NCBI GenBank assembly: GCA_046349435.1
Contig: JAXMCI010000023.1
Span: 1-64,000, forward strand
DNA length: 64,000 bases
Direction: 5' to 3'
Origin: JAXMCI01 sp046349435
Lineage (GTDB): Bacteria; Pseudomonadota; Alphaproteobacteria; Dongiales; Dongiaceae
Shown here: positions 24,495-33,036 of the stretch, piece after piece
Position numbering within the stretch: position 1 is the first letter of the stretch
Layout: each line of letters opens with the position of its first letter
Translations under genes and position numbers: made by a program
The notes under the pieces: model-generated
The model's input: the letters and a program-made list of their open reading frames with translations, nothing else
Database searches by the model: none
What the model was told of the DNA's origin: nothing

Positions 24495-26798
24495 TTGAAC
24501 ATTGGGGACGAGGCGCTTCGATCGAGCGAGGCTCGATACAGGCAGATCGTCGAGATCAGCCTCGAGGCCATTTTCATCCACTGCGGCGGTCGCGTGGTCT
24601 TCGCCAACCAGCAGGCTGCCCTGCTCTTCGGCTTCGACCGGCCGGAGGCGATGGTCGGGCAGCCCACCTTCGACCTGATCCATCCCGACGATCGAGCGCG
24701 CGCGCAGGAGAGGACCCGGATCCTGCTCGAGGAGGGCAGCCGGGTTCCGATGACCGAGATGCGCTATCTCGGCCGAGACGGCGCGCCCGTCGTCCTGCAG
24801 GTCCAGGCGGTGCCGATTCCCTATGACGGCCGGCCGGCGGTGCTGGTGGTCGGGCGCGACGTCACCGATCGCGTGCGGGCCGACCAGGCACTGCGCGAGA
24901 GCGAGGGTCGCTTCACGGCGCTCGCCGACATCCTGCCCGCCCTGCTCTGGATGTCGGGACCGGACGGCGGCTGCAGCTTCGTCAACCGGCCCTGGGCCGA
25001 CTACACCGGCCGTCCGGCCGAGCGGGAGCTCGGTCGCGGCTATCTCGACAACGTCCATCCCGAGCACCGCGCGCAGCTGCGCCGGCACGAGGCGACGATG
25101 CTGGGCGAGCACCGGGCGGTGGCGAACGAGTACCGGCTGCGCGGCCGCGACGGCCGCTATCGCTGGTTCCTCGACACCTCGGTGCCGCGCTTCGCCCCGG
25201 ACGGCGCCTATCTCGGCCATATCGGCCTCCTGATCGACGTCGACGGCCAGCGCCGCCTCGAGGCGCGGCTGCACACCATCCTGGAGAGCACGGTCGACGG
25301 GCTGATCACCATCGACGAGACCGGGGTGATCCGCACCTTCAACGGCCCGGCCGAGCGCATCTTCGGCTACCGCGCGGACGAGGTGATCGGGCGCAACGTC
25401 TCGATACTGATGCCGGAGCCCTATCGCTCGCGGCACGACCGCTATCTCGCCACCTACCTGCGCACCGGCCAGGCCAGGATCATCGGCATCGGCCGCGAGG
25501 TCGAAGGGCTGCGCAAGGACGGCAGCATCTTCCCGCTCGACCTCGCGATCGGCGAGATGGTGGTCGAGGAGGGCCGCCGCGAGTTCGTCGGCACGGTGCG
25601 CGACATCAGCGAGCGCAAGCGGCTCGAGGACCAGCTGCGCCAGGCCCAGAAGATGGAGACGATCGGCCAGCTGACCGGCGGGGTGGCGCACGACTTCAAC
25701 AACCTGCTGACCGTGATCCTCGGCAATGCGGAGGATCTGGCCGACGAGCTGAAGGGCGAGCCCCGGCTCCGGGAGCTCGCCGAGATGACCCGCATCGCCG
25801 CCGAGCGGGGCGCCGAGCTGACCAAGCGCCTGCTCGCCTTCGCGCGCCGCCAGGCGCTCGATCCCCGTGCCACCGACCTCAACGCGCTGCTCGGCGGCAT
25901 CGAGGGGCTGCTGCGGCGCACGCTGGGCGAGGACATCGCGATCCAGCTGGCGCGCGCCCCGGGCCTGTGGCCGGCGCAGATCGACGCCACGCAGCTCGAG
26001 GCGGCGGTGCTGAATCTCTGCGTCAATGCCCGCGACGCCATGCCGGGCGGCGGACGGCTGACGATCGAGACCGCCAATGCCCCGCTCGACCTGGCCTATG
26101 CCGGCAGCCACCCGGACCTGCAGCCGGGCGACTACGTCATGATCGCCATCACCGACACCGGCACCGGCATGCCGGCCGAGGTGGCGGCGCGCGCCTTCGA
26201 GCCCTTCTTCACCACCAAGGAGGTGGGGCGGGGCAGCGGCCTCGGCCTCAGCATGGTGTACGGCTTCGCCAAGCAGTCGGGCGGCCATGTGAAGATCTAC
26301 TCCGAGCCCGGCCACGGCACGGTGGTGAAGCTCTACCTGCCGCGCGCGAGCTCGCCGGAGCCCCTTCCGGCGCCATCGCAAGCCGTCGAGTCGCGCGGCG
26401 CCGGCACCATTCTCGCCGTCGAGGACGACGAGCTGGTGCGCCGCCATGTCGAAGGCCTGCTCTCCGGGCTCGGCTACCGGGTCATCGCCGCCGCCGACGG
26501 CCCCTCGGCGCTGTCGGTCCTGCGCGGCGGCGAGCCGATCGACTTGCTGTTCACCGACGTGGTGATGCCGGGCGGCATGGATGGGGGCGCGCTCGCCGAG
26601 GCGGCACAGGCGCTGCGGCCCGGCCTGCCGGTGCTGTTCACCTCCGGCTACACCGAGCACGGCATCGTCCATCACGGCCGGCTCGAGCCCGGCATCCACC
26701 TGCTCGCCAAGCCCTATCGCCGGCAGGAGCTCGCCGCCAAGCTGCGCGAGCTGCTGCGGCCGGTCGAGACGCGACACGCCCGGGAGGACGAACGCTGA
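24495..26798 (+). CDS. hybrid sensor histidine kinase with three PAS domains (FixL-like PAS3)
   Basis: A 767-residue cytoplasmic sensor: PAS1 (~8-125), PAS2 (~130-250), PAS3 (~255-375), HisKA with phospho-acceptor H399 in GGVAHDFNNLL, HATPase (CVNARDAM, DTGTGMP, GSGLGLSMVYGF) and a C-terminal receiver with D688 in FTDVVMPGGMDG. PAS3 resembles the haem PAS of FixL: MPEPYRSRHD, with H314 at the proximal haem position, and R334 in IIGIGREV matching FixL R220. This suggests oxygen or gas sensing, though this motif also occurs in non-haem PAS domains. The start used is TTG; it is the weakest part of the model. No membrane segment is seen. The next gene overlaps (TGATG). Confidence 0.88.
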   Translation: MNIGDEALRSSEARYRQIVEISLEAIFIHCGGRVVFANQQAALLFGFDRPEAMVGQPTFDLIHPDDRARAQERTRILLEEGSRVPMTEMRYLGRDGAPVVLQVQAVPIPYDGRPAVLVVGRDVTDRVRADQALRESEGRFTALADILPALLWMSGPDGGCSFVNRPWADYTGRPAERELGRGYLDNVHPEHRAQLRRHEATMLGEHRAVANEYRLRGRDGRYRWFLDTSVPRFAPDGAYLGHIGLLIDVDGQRRLEARLHTILESTVDGLITIDETGVIRTFNGPAERIFGYRADEVIGRNVSILMPEPYRSRHDRYLATYLRTGQARIIGIGREVEGLRKDGSIFPLDLAIGEMVVEEGRREFVGTVRDISERKRLEDQLRQAQKMETIGQLTGGVAHDFNNLLTVILGNAEDLADELKGEPRLRELAEMTRIAAERGAELTKRLLAFARRQALDPRATDLNALLGGIEGLLRRTLGEDIAIQLARAPGLWPAQIDATQLEAAVLNLCVNARDAMPGGGRLTIETANAPLDLAYAGSHPDLQPGDYVMIAITDTGTGMPAEVAARAFEPFFTTKEVGRGSGLGLSMVYGFAKQSGGHVKIYSEPGHGTVVKLYLPRASSPEPLPAPSQAVESRGAGTILAVEDDELVRRHVEGLLSGLGYRVIAAADGPSALSVLRGGEPIDLLFTDVVMPGGMDGGALAEAAQALRPGLPVLFTSGYTEHGIVHHGRLEPGIHLLAKPYRRQELAAKLRELLRPVETRHAREDER

Positions 26799-27193
26799 TG
26801 GCGCGCGTGCTGGTGATCGACGACGACGAGCTGGTGCGGCAGACGCTCCGCCGCATGCTGGAGAAGGGCGGCCACGAGGTCGTCACGGCGATCAACGGCC
26901 GCTACGGCCTGTCCCGCTTCGAGGACGACGGCGGCATCGACCTCGTCGTCACCGACATCCTGATGCCGGAGATGGAGGGGCTGGAGACGGTACGCTCGCT
27001 GCGCCAGCTCTCCCCCGGCCTGCCGATCCTGGTGATCACCGGCGATCCGTCCGGCGGCAACTGGGTCGGCACCGGGCCGCCGCCCGACTACCTGCGCATG
27101 GCGCAGCTGCTCGGCGCCAGCGGCACCCTGCGCAAGCCCTTCACCGGGCCACAGCTGCTCGCGGCGATCGCCGCCTGCCTGCCGCCGCCATAG
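26798..27193 (+). CDS. single-domain response regulator
   Basis: A 131-residue CheY-like receiver. The acidic pocket is IDDDE at residues 7-11, the phospho-acceptor is D53 in VVTDILMPEM, the switch Thr is in LVITGDPS and the Lys in LRKPF. It has no output domain. An insertion (GGNWVGTGPPPDYLRMAQ) follows the Thr, as in other receivers paired with PAS hybrid kinases. It overlaps the hybrid kinase stop by one base, so it is almost certainly the kinase's phosphotransfer partner. The downstream effector is not in the window. Confidence 0.92.
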   Translation: MARVLVIDDDELVRQTLRRMLEKGGHEVVTAINGRYGLSRFEDDGGIDLVVTDILMPEMEGLETVRSLRQLSPGLPILVITGDPSGGNWVGTGPPPDYLRMAQLLGASGTLRKPFTGPQLLAAIAACLPPP

Positions 27194-27211
27194 CCGCCGG
27201 CCCGCAGCCGG

Positions 27212-28228
27212 TCACGCCAGCGCCGCGGCGAGAAAGGGCAGGCTGCCGTTCATCCGGTAGTCGATGTCGCTGTGGTTGTCGGCGAACTCCTCGTAGCGGT
27301 GCGCAACGCCGCCGCGCTCCAGCGCGCGGTGCAGCCGCCGGGCGCCGTAATGCAGGTGGTACTGGTCGGACGTGCCGCAGTCGACCCAGAGCGCCTTCAT
27401 GCCGCGCAGCGCCTCGAGCCGGCCGGGGGCGAGCAGCGCCGGGTCGTGCGCCAGCCAGCTGGCCCAGCGCTCGGCGATCAGCTCGCCGGTCTCCAGGTCG
27501 CAGGGCAGGCGCAGCCCGAGGAAGGCGGCCGGGTCGGGATCGGGGTCGTAGCTGGCCGCCATGCCGATCAGCTCGAGCGTGCCGATCTCCGCGTCGGTCG
27601 GCTTGTCGCTGGCCTCGAGGTGGCGGATGAAGCGCTCGATCGAGCGCTCGTGCTTCGCCAGCTCGTCGAGCGCCGCCGGCAGGCCGCCGAGGTAGCAGAG
27701 ATCGAAGCCCATGTCGCCGGAATGGCAGGCGGCGGCCGCCCAGAACCCGGGGTGGCGCATGGCGTGGGTGATCGCGCCGAAGCCGCCCGAGGACTTGCCG
27801 AAGACGCCGCGCCGGCCCGGCCCGCCGACCGGCAGCCCGGCCTCCAGGAACGGCACCACCTCCTCGAGAAGATAATCCTCGTAGCGGCCCATCACGGCGC
27901 TGTTGATGTACTGGTTGCCGCCCAGCCGGGTGAAGCAGTCGGGGAAGGCGACCGCGACCGGCGGCATGGCGCCGGTGCCGATCAGCCGGTCGAGCCGCTC
28001 CGGCAGGTTCTCGGTGAAGGGCCGCCAGTTGGTGTGCGACTGGCCGGAGCCGGTATAGCCGACCAGGTCGACCAGCAGCGGCAGCGGCCGCGCCCCGTCC
28101 CAGCCGGCCGGCAAATAGAGCTGCAGCGCGCGGCTGGTCGGGTCGCCCAGCCGGTTGCCGGCCAGCACCCGGCTCTCGATGGTGAAGCGGCGGACCTCGC
28201 CCGCCGGCACGTCGCGGTTTCGTCGCAT
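27212..28228 (-). CDS. esterase-family alpha/beta hydrolase
   Basis: A 338-residue esterase-D/antigen-85-type hydrolase. The nucleophile Ser is in GVFGKSSGGFGAI, an acidic residue follows in VDCGTSDQYHLHYGARRL, and the His is in FADNHSDIDYRM. The N-terminal beta region (RRFTIESRVLAGNRLGDPTSRALQLYLPAGW) matches enterochelin-esterase-like folds. There is no signal peptide. The start at 28228 was chosen because similarity begins soon after; a longer frame to 28429 has no family match. Substrate unknown. It faces the response regulator tail to tail. Confidence 0.82.
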   Translation of the reverse strand: MRRNRDVPAGEVRRFTIESRVLAGNRLGDPTSRALQLYLPAGWDGARPLPLLVDLVGYTGSGQSHTNWRPFTENLPERLDRLIGTGAMPPVAVAFPDCFTRLGGNQYINSAVMGRYEDYLLEEVVPFLEAGLPVGGPGRRGVFGKSSGGFGAITHAMRHPGFWAAAACHSGDMGFDLCYLGGLPAALDELAKHERSIERFIRHLEASDKPTDAEIGTLELIGMAASYDPDPDPAAFLGLRLPCDLETGELIAERWASWLAHDPALLAPGRLEALRGMKALWVDCGTSDQYHLHYGARRLHRALERGGVAHRYEEFADNHSDIDYRMNGSLPFLAAALA

Positions 28229-28260
28229 CGTCGTCCTCGTCTCTGCCAGCGTCGTCTCTG

Positions 28261-29037
28261 CTAGCGTTGCGCCACGATGAAGAGGCGGCGGAAGGGAAAC
28301 AGCGTGCGCCCGTCCGGCTCCGGCGGATAGGCGGCGGCGACGCGGGCCGCATAGGCCGCGAGGAAGCCCTGCCGCTCCGCCCCTTCCAGCCGGTCGAGAT
28401 AGGGCCTGAGGCCGGTGCCCTTGGTCCATTCCACGACGGGGTCGGGCCCGGTCAGCACGTGCAGGTATTCCGTCTCCCAGATGTCGAGCGCGGCGGCGCC
28501 GGCCAGGATGCGGTGATACGCGGCGGCCTCGGCCACCGGCTGGATGGCGCGCACCGCGCCGAGCCGTGCCGACCAGGGCCCGTCGGCGGCCGCCGCGCGC
28601 ATCGCCTGGTGCGAGGGCGAATCGTGGTTGTGCGGCATCTGCACCGCCAGCACGCCGCCCGGCGCCAGCATGGCCAGCAGGCGCGGGAACAGCGTCCTAT
28701 GATCGGGCAGCCACTGCAGCGCCGCGTTGGCGTAGAGCAGCGCCGCCGGCGCCGGGGCCTGCCAGCCGGCGATGTCGCCGGCCTCGAAGTCGACCTCCGG
28801 CACCGCCCGGCGCGCCGCTTCCAGCATCTCGGCCGAGCTGTCCAGGCCGCGCACCCGGCGATCGGGCCAGCGCCGCGCCAGGAAGGGCGCCAGCGCGCCG
28901 CTGCCGCAGCCGAGATCCCAGATTCCGTCGCCGGGAGGATCGGGCGGCAGATCGGGCACGCGGGCCAGCAGGTCGAGTCCCGGGCGCAGCCGGTGATCGG
29001 CGAAGCGGACATATTGCTGCGGGTCCCAGCTCGGCAT
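28261..29037 (-). CDS. tam: trans-aconitate 2-methyltransferase
   Basis: A 258-residue SAM-dependent methyltransferase that methylates trans-aconitate, detoxifying an aconitase inhibitor. SAM motif I is WDLGCGSGALAPFLA. Family-specific blocks match E. coli Tam closely: ANAALQWLPDHRTLFPRLL, GGVLAVQMPHN, EWTKGTGLRPYLDRL and the C-terminal FPFRRLFIVAQR. The start at 29037 gives MPSWDPQQYVRFADHRLRPGLDLLARVP, the typical opening. It is 32 bp upstream of the esterase gene and may share its transcript. Confidence 0.9.
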   Translation of the reverse strand: MPSWDPQQYVRFADHRLRPGLDLLARVPDLPPDPPGDGIWDLGCGSGALAPFLARRWPDRRVRGLDSSAEMLEAARRAVPEVDFEAGDIAGWQAPAPAALLYANAALQWLPDHRTLFPRLLAMLAPGGVLAVQMPHNHDSPSHQAMRAAAADGPWSARLGAVRAIQPVAEAAAYHRILAGAAALDIWETEYLHVLTGPDPVVEWTKGTGLRPYLDRLEGAERQGFLAAYAARVAAAYPPEPDGRTLFPFRRLFIVAQR

Positions 29038-29227
29038 CGGTCCCGTTTCCCTCGCGAATTTGATTGACTTAGATGCCGCCAGGGCCCATGTCACTCCCAG
29101 ATCTTCGCTTCGGCATGTTCTTGCCGCCGCCTCAGGGCGTCTTCCCAACGACATTCCGCAGGAAGCTTCGATCGCCGGCGACGCTCGTCGCCCGGCGCGT
29201 TTATACGTGCGCCCGAGGAGGGGCCAT

Positions 29228-29431
29228 ATGTCTACCGGTACCGTCAAGTTTTTCAATACCACCCGCGGCTTCGGCTTCATCCAGCCGGATGATGGCTCGA
29301 AGGATGTCTTCGTGCACGCCACCGCCGTCGAGAAGGCTGGCCTCGTCAGCCTGCACGAAGGCCAGAAGGTCTCCTTCGAGGTCGCGTCCGAGCGCGGCCG
29401 TCCCGCCGCCACCAACCTCAAGGCGGTCTAG
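29228..29431 (+). CDS. cold-shock protein (CspA family)
   Basis: A 67-residue single cold-shock domain that binds RNA and melts structures. RNP1 is RGFGFIQPDD and RNP2 is DVFVHATAV. A strong GAGGAGGGG ribosome site precedes the ATG. The 190-bp leader to the divergent tam gene is long, as is usual for cold-regulated csp mRNAs, but I cannot identify a thermosensor in it. It is followed by two stem-loops and then by a DEAD-box helicase gene, a functional pairing in RNA remodelling. Confidence 0.95.
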   Translation: MSTGTVKFFNTTRGFGFIQPDDGSKDVFVHATAVEKAGLVSLHEGQKVSFEVASERGRPAATNLKAV

Positions 29432-29438
29432 TTTGCCT

Positions 29439-29509
29439 CGACCGGGCCGCCATCCGGCGACCCGGTCGTCGCCTCTGCGCGATCGGGACGTCCACGGGCG
29501 CCCCGATCG
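29439..29509 (+). terminator. two consecutive stem-loops after csp
   Basis: Stem-loop 1 pairs CGACCGGG (29439-29446) with CCCGGTCG (29461-29468). Stem-loop 2 pairs CGATCGGG (29480-29487) with CCCGATCG (29502-29509). Neither has a T tract. They begin 7 bases after the csp stop and lie in the leader of the helicase gene, so partial termination or mRNA 3' protection are both possible. Confidence 0.55.
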
Positions 29510-29581
29510 TCGCGCCAGCGCGGCCGGACGCCTCAGGCGGCCCGGCTCCGCGGCAGCCACAACAATGAAAGAACCAATCTC

Positions 29582-30724
29582 TTGACCAGTTTCTCCGACC
29601 TGTCGCTGATCGAGCCGATCCGGCGCGCGCTTGCCGCGCTCGACTACACCGTGCCGACGCCGATCCAGCGCCAGTCCATCCCGCCGCTGCTCGCCGGCCG
29701 CGACCTGCTGGGCTGCGCCCAGACCGGCACCGGCAAGACCGCGGCCTTCGCGCTGCCCATCCTGCAGCGCCTCGCCGCCGAGCCGAAGCGCGCCGCCCCG
29801 CGCTCGGCGCGCACCCTGGTGCTGACGCCGACCCGCGAGCTCGCCCTGCAGATCGCCCAGTCCTTCCGCGACTATGGCCGCCACCTCGCGCTGCGCGGGG
29901 CGGTGATCCATGGCGGCGTCGGCCAGAACCCGCAGGTGGCCGCGCTGGCCCAGGGCGTCGACGTCCTGGTCGCCACCCCCGGCCGCCTGCTCGACCTGAT
30001 GCAGCAGAAGCTCCTGCGCCTCGACTCGGTCGGCATCTTCGTGCTCGACGAAGCCGACCGCATGCTCGACATGGGCTTCATCCGCGACGTCCGCCGCATC
30101 ACCGCGGTGCTGCCGGCGGCCCGCCAGACGCTGCTCTTCTCGGCGACCATGCCGGCCGACGTGGCGGGGCTGGCCAACAGCCTGCTCAAGGATCCGGTGA
30201 AGGTCGCAGTGACGCCCGCCGCCACCACCGCCGAGCGGATCGAGCAGCGCGTGCTGTTCGTCTCCAAGCCGGACAAGCGGACCGCGCTGCTGTCGCTGCT
30301 GCGCGATCCCGGCATCGAGCGGGCGCTGGTCTTCACCCGCACCAAGCACGGCGCCAACCGCGTCGCCGAGCAGCTCGCCAAGGCCGGCGTGAAGAGCGCG
30401 GCGATCCACGGCAACAAGTCGCAGGGCGCGCGCCAGAAGGCGCTGGGCGACTTCCGCGCCGGCACGCTGCGCGTGCTGGTGGCGACCGACATCGCCGCCC
30501 GCGGCCTCGACATCGACGGCATCAGCCACGTCATCAACTTCGAGCTGCCGGACCAGCCCGAGAGCTACGTCCACCGCATCGGCCGCACGGCGCGTGCCGG
30601 CGCATCGGGCATCGCCATCTCGCTGTGCGACGAGGGCGAGCGGCCGCTGCTGCGCGACATCGAGAAGACGATCCGCCAGAGCCTCGCGCGCCCGACGCCC
30701 GAGGGGCGGCGCGCCGCCGCCTAG
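29582..30724 (+). CDS. DEAD-box ATP-dependent RNA helicase (RhlE-like)
   Basis: A 380-residue minimal DEAD-box helicase. Motifs in order: Q motif (PTPIQRQSIPP), I (AQTGTGKT), Ia (PTRELALQI), Ib (TPGRLLDLM), II (DEAD), III (SAT), IV (ALVFTRTKHGANRV), V (ATDIAARGLDIDG), VI (HRIGRTARAG). There is no extended C-terminal tail, unlike many RhlE proteins. The start is TTG at 29582, supported by the usual MTSFSDLSL-type N-terminus; an ATG at 29565 is out of frame and encodes only six residues. It lies 150 bp downstream of the cold-shock gene, suggesting a role in ribosome or mRNA structure handling in the cold. Confidence 0.93.
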   Translation: MTSFSDLSLIEPIRRALAALDYTVPTPIQRQSIPPLLAGRDLLGCAQTGTGKTAAFALPILQRLAAEPKRAAPRSARTLVLTPTRELALQIAQSFRDYGRHLALRGAVIHGGVGQNPQVAALAQGVDVLVATPGRLLDLMQQKLLRLDSVGIFVLDEADRMLDMGFIRDVRRITAVLPAARQTLLFSATMPADVAGLANSLLKDPVKVAVTPAATTAERIEQRVLFVSKPDKRTALLSLLRDPGIERALVFTRTKHGANRVAEQLAKAGVKSAAIHGNKSQGARQKALGDFRAGTLRVLVATDIAARGLDIDGISHVINFELPDQPESYVHRIGRTARAGASGIAISLCDEGERPLLRDIEKTIRQSLARPTPEGRRAAA

Positions 30725-30764
30725 CGACTCCCGGCCCCCGCCCCGCAGCGGCGGGGGCCTTCGC

Positions 30765-31157
30765 TCAGGCCAGCGCGATGCACTCGATCTCGACGTCGAA
30801 CTCGGCCGGCCACGAGCCGACCGCGACGAAGGTGCGGGCCGGCGGCTTGTCCGGGAAGTACCGGGCATAGACCTTGTTGACGGTCGGGAAATAGGCGGCG
30901 TTGGTGACGTAGACCACCGCCTTGACCACCTTCTCCAGCGACGAGCCGGCGCTTTCCAGCGCCAGCTTGACCGTCCGCAGCGAGGCCTCGGTCTGCGCCT
31001 CGACGTCGCCCTTGAGGAACCTGCCCGTCTCCATGTCGAACCCCGGCAGGCCGGAGACGAAGACGAAGCCGTTGGCCTTGACCACCGGCGACAGCGGTAT
31101 CCCCGCCTTGCGCAGCGCTTCCGAGACGACGGGAACCTCGACGATCTCCTTCGGCAT
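30765..31157 (-). CDS. RidA family protein
   Basis: A 130-residue YjgF/YER057c/UK114 family protein. Canonical RidA hydrolyses reactive enamines and imines from PLP enzymes. The Arg that binds the carboxylate is in PPARTFVAVGSWP, and the Glu is in DVEIECIALA. The N-terminal part (GFVFVSGLPGFDMETGRFLKGD) is typical of a RidA-like subgroup. It converges with the helicase gene and is divergent from the TPR gene at 31339. Whether it is true RidA or a Rid subfamily paralogue cannot be told here. Confidence 0.9.
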   Translation of the reverse strand: MPKEIVEVPVVSEALRKAGIPLSPVVKANGFVFVSGLPGFDMETGRFLKGDVEAQTEASLRTVKLALESAGSSLEKVVKAVVYVTNAAYFPTVNKVYARYFPDKPPARTFVAVGSWPAEFDVEIECIALA

Positions 31158-31338
31158 GAGCCGATCCTCCTTGGCTGTGGGCCCGGTCCCGGGCCCGGCC
31201 AGGATAGCCGGTCGGCGCCCTGCGCGAGAGGTCCCGGGAGAATTCCGCGCCGAGCGCAGCCATGACTTGCCGCGGCGGCAGGTCTAGGATGGCGGCTGCC
31301 GACCGCGGCGCTTCGACCGCGGCGGCGTTGGGGGACCC

Positions 31339-32472
31339 ATGCCGACCGATCTCAGCACCCTGCTCCTGCTCGGGGGCCTGTTCTTCTCCGCCGTGATCGG
31401 CGACGCCGCCTTCTTCGGCGACCCGCTGCAGGTCCAGGTGACGCTGCCGGCCAAGCTGGTCGAGCAGGGCGTCACCGAGGACGGCGCCGAGGACGTCTTC
31501 TCCAGCGAGGTCGGACGGCTCGGCCAGCTCGCCTCGGTCGTCACCACCCCGACCATCCAGGTGACCTCGCGCAAGTCGGTGCTCTCGGCGCTCGCCGAGC
31601 CCTTCAATCTCGGCGACGTCGTCATCGCCCTGCAGCACCAGGTCGGCCGCGAGGTCGTCGAGGTGCATGCGATGGCCACCGAGAGCGACGACGGCAAGGG
31701 CCTGGCGATGATCGTGCTGGTCGACCTGCCGCACGAGCCGTCGATGAACTTCAGCCTGGAGCAGCCGGACGGCAACGTGCTGGTCCTGCTGCGCCGCACG
31801 GCGCGCGAGACGATGGAGCGGGTGGCGCCCTACCGCGCGGCGCTCGCCGACCTCTCCGACAGCTACCACGGCGACGCCGCGGCCATGGCCCGGGCGCGCG
31901 AGGTGGCGAGGGAGGCGCTGGCGATGCCCTATTCGGAGCATCGCGCGACGGAGCGGGTGATGCTGCACAACCTGCTCGCCCTCATCGCGCTCAGCGAGGG
32001 CAAGCTCCCGGAGGCGCAGCAGGCCCTGGCCGACGGCGAGCAGGTGCCGGCGGCCGAGCCGGGCGCGCGCAGCATGCTCGCCCTCAACCGCGCCTTCATC
32101 GCGCTGTCGGAGAAGCGGTCCGCGGACGCGCGGGACGATTATGTGCGGGCGCTGAACGAGGTCCGCGGCGTCGATCTGCCCGGCCTGCGCTCGCTGCTGT
32201 TCGTCACCGCCGGCCTGGTGGCCTGGTCGGAGGGCGACGTGGCGCAGGCCGAGGACCTGCTGCGGCGCGCGGCAGTGGCGGATACGGACAGCGGCCTGCC
32301 CTACCGCTATCTGGCGCGGCTGCTGGCGGCCCGGGGCGAAACCGCCCAGGCGGCGGCGGCGAAGGCCGCGGCGGTCGCCCGGCCGCCGTTCGATCATCCG
32401 ATCCCGGCGCTGGCGATCAGCGAGTACCTGGTCGACCCGGTGAACGGCGGCTTCGAGAAGCGCACGGAGTGA
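31339..32472 (+). CDS. membrane-anchored TPR-repeat protein of unknown function
   Basis: A 377-residue protein. Residues ~7-28 are hydrophobic (LSTLLLLGGLFFSAVIGDAAFF) and may anchor or export it. Residues ~30-150 form a mixed domain with no recognised match. From about residue 190 to the end there are helical TPR-like repeats (HNLLALIALSEGKLPEAQQALADGE; RAFIALSEKRSADARDDYVRALNEV; AGLVAWSEGDVAQAEDLLRRAAV; RYLARLLAARGETAQAAAAKAAA). A good GGGGG site precedes the ATG. There is no enzymatic motif. It is transcribed alone, and its function is unknown. Confidence 0.75.
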   Translation: MPTDLSTLLLLGGLFFSAVIGDAAFFGDPLQVQVTLPAKLVEQGVTEDGAEDVFSSEVGRLGQLASVVTTPTIQVTSRKSVLSALAEPFNLGDVVIALQHQVGREVVEVHAMATESDDGKGLAMIVLVDLPHEPSMNFSLEQPDGNVLVLLRRTARETMERVAPYRAALADLSDSYHGDAAAMARAREVAREALAMPYSEHRATERVMLHNLLALIALSEGKLPEAQQALADGEQVPAAEPGARSMLALNRAFIALSEKRSADARDDYVRALNEVRGVDLPGLRSLLFVTAGLVAWSEGDVAQAEDLLRRAAVADTDSGLPYRYLARLLAARGETAQAAAAKAAAVARPPFDHPIPALAISEYLVDPVNGGFEKRTE

Positions 32473-32488
32473 GGTGGCCGGCCCCGCC

Positions 32489-32956
32489 TCAGAGGCCGAG
32501 CTCGCCGAGCCCGGGATGGTCGTCCGGCCGGCGGCCGAGCGGCCAGCGATACTTGCGGTCGGCCTCGGCGATCGGCAGGTCGTTGATGCTGGCGATGCGG
32601 CGGCGCATCAGCCCGTTCTCGTCGAACTCCCAGTTCTCGTTGCCGTAGGAGCGGAACCAGTTGCCGGAATCGTCGCGCCACTCATAGGCGAAGCGCACGG
32701 CGATGCGGTTGCCGGACTGCGCCCAGACCTCCTTGATCAGGCGGTAGTCGAGCTCGCGCGCCCATTTGCGGCGCAGGAACTGCACGATCTCGGCCCGCCC
32801 GGTGACGAACTCGGCGCGGTTGCGCCAGCGGCTGTCCTCGGTATAGGCGAGCGCCACCCGCTCGGGGTCGCGGCTGTTCCAGGCATCCTCGGCGAGCCGC
32901 GCCTTCTCGGCGGCGCTCTCGGGCGTGAAGGGCGGCAGCGGCGGTCGGCGGGTCAT
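32489..32956 (-). CDS. DUF1348 (NTF2-like) protein
   Basis: A 155-residue protein that matches the DUF1348 family along its whole length: PPFTPESAAEKARLAEDAWNSRDPERVALAYTEDSRWRNR, then ELDYRLIKEVWAQSGNRIAVRFAYEWRD and RSYGNENWEFDENGLMRRR. The fold is SnoaL/NTF2-like, a small ligand-binding or isomerase fold; the function is unknown. The start at 32956 (MTRRPPLPPFTPE) is chosen from family alignment. It converges on the TPR gene (16-bp gap). Confidence 0.92.
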   Translation of the reverse strand: MTRRPPLPPFTPESAAEKARLAEDAWNSRDPERVALAYTEDSRWRNRAEFVTGRAEIVQFLRRKWARELDYRLIKEVWAQSGNRIAVRFAYEWRDDSGNWFRSYGNENWEFDENGLMRRRIASINDLPIAEADRKYRWPLGRRPDDHPGLGELGL

Positions 32957-33036
32957 CGGCGGTCTCCTCGGCCGCGCCGAGGCTAGCGCATCGCGGGCTT
33001 GCATTCCATGCCGGCCGGGCGCAGCGTCCGGGCGCC

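Noticed and set aside
22614..26777. 1387-codon minus-strand frame ending in the Lrp gene
   Set aside because: Only the last 148 residues are an Lrp protein; the rest is antisense to the saccharopine dehydrogenase and kinase genes.
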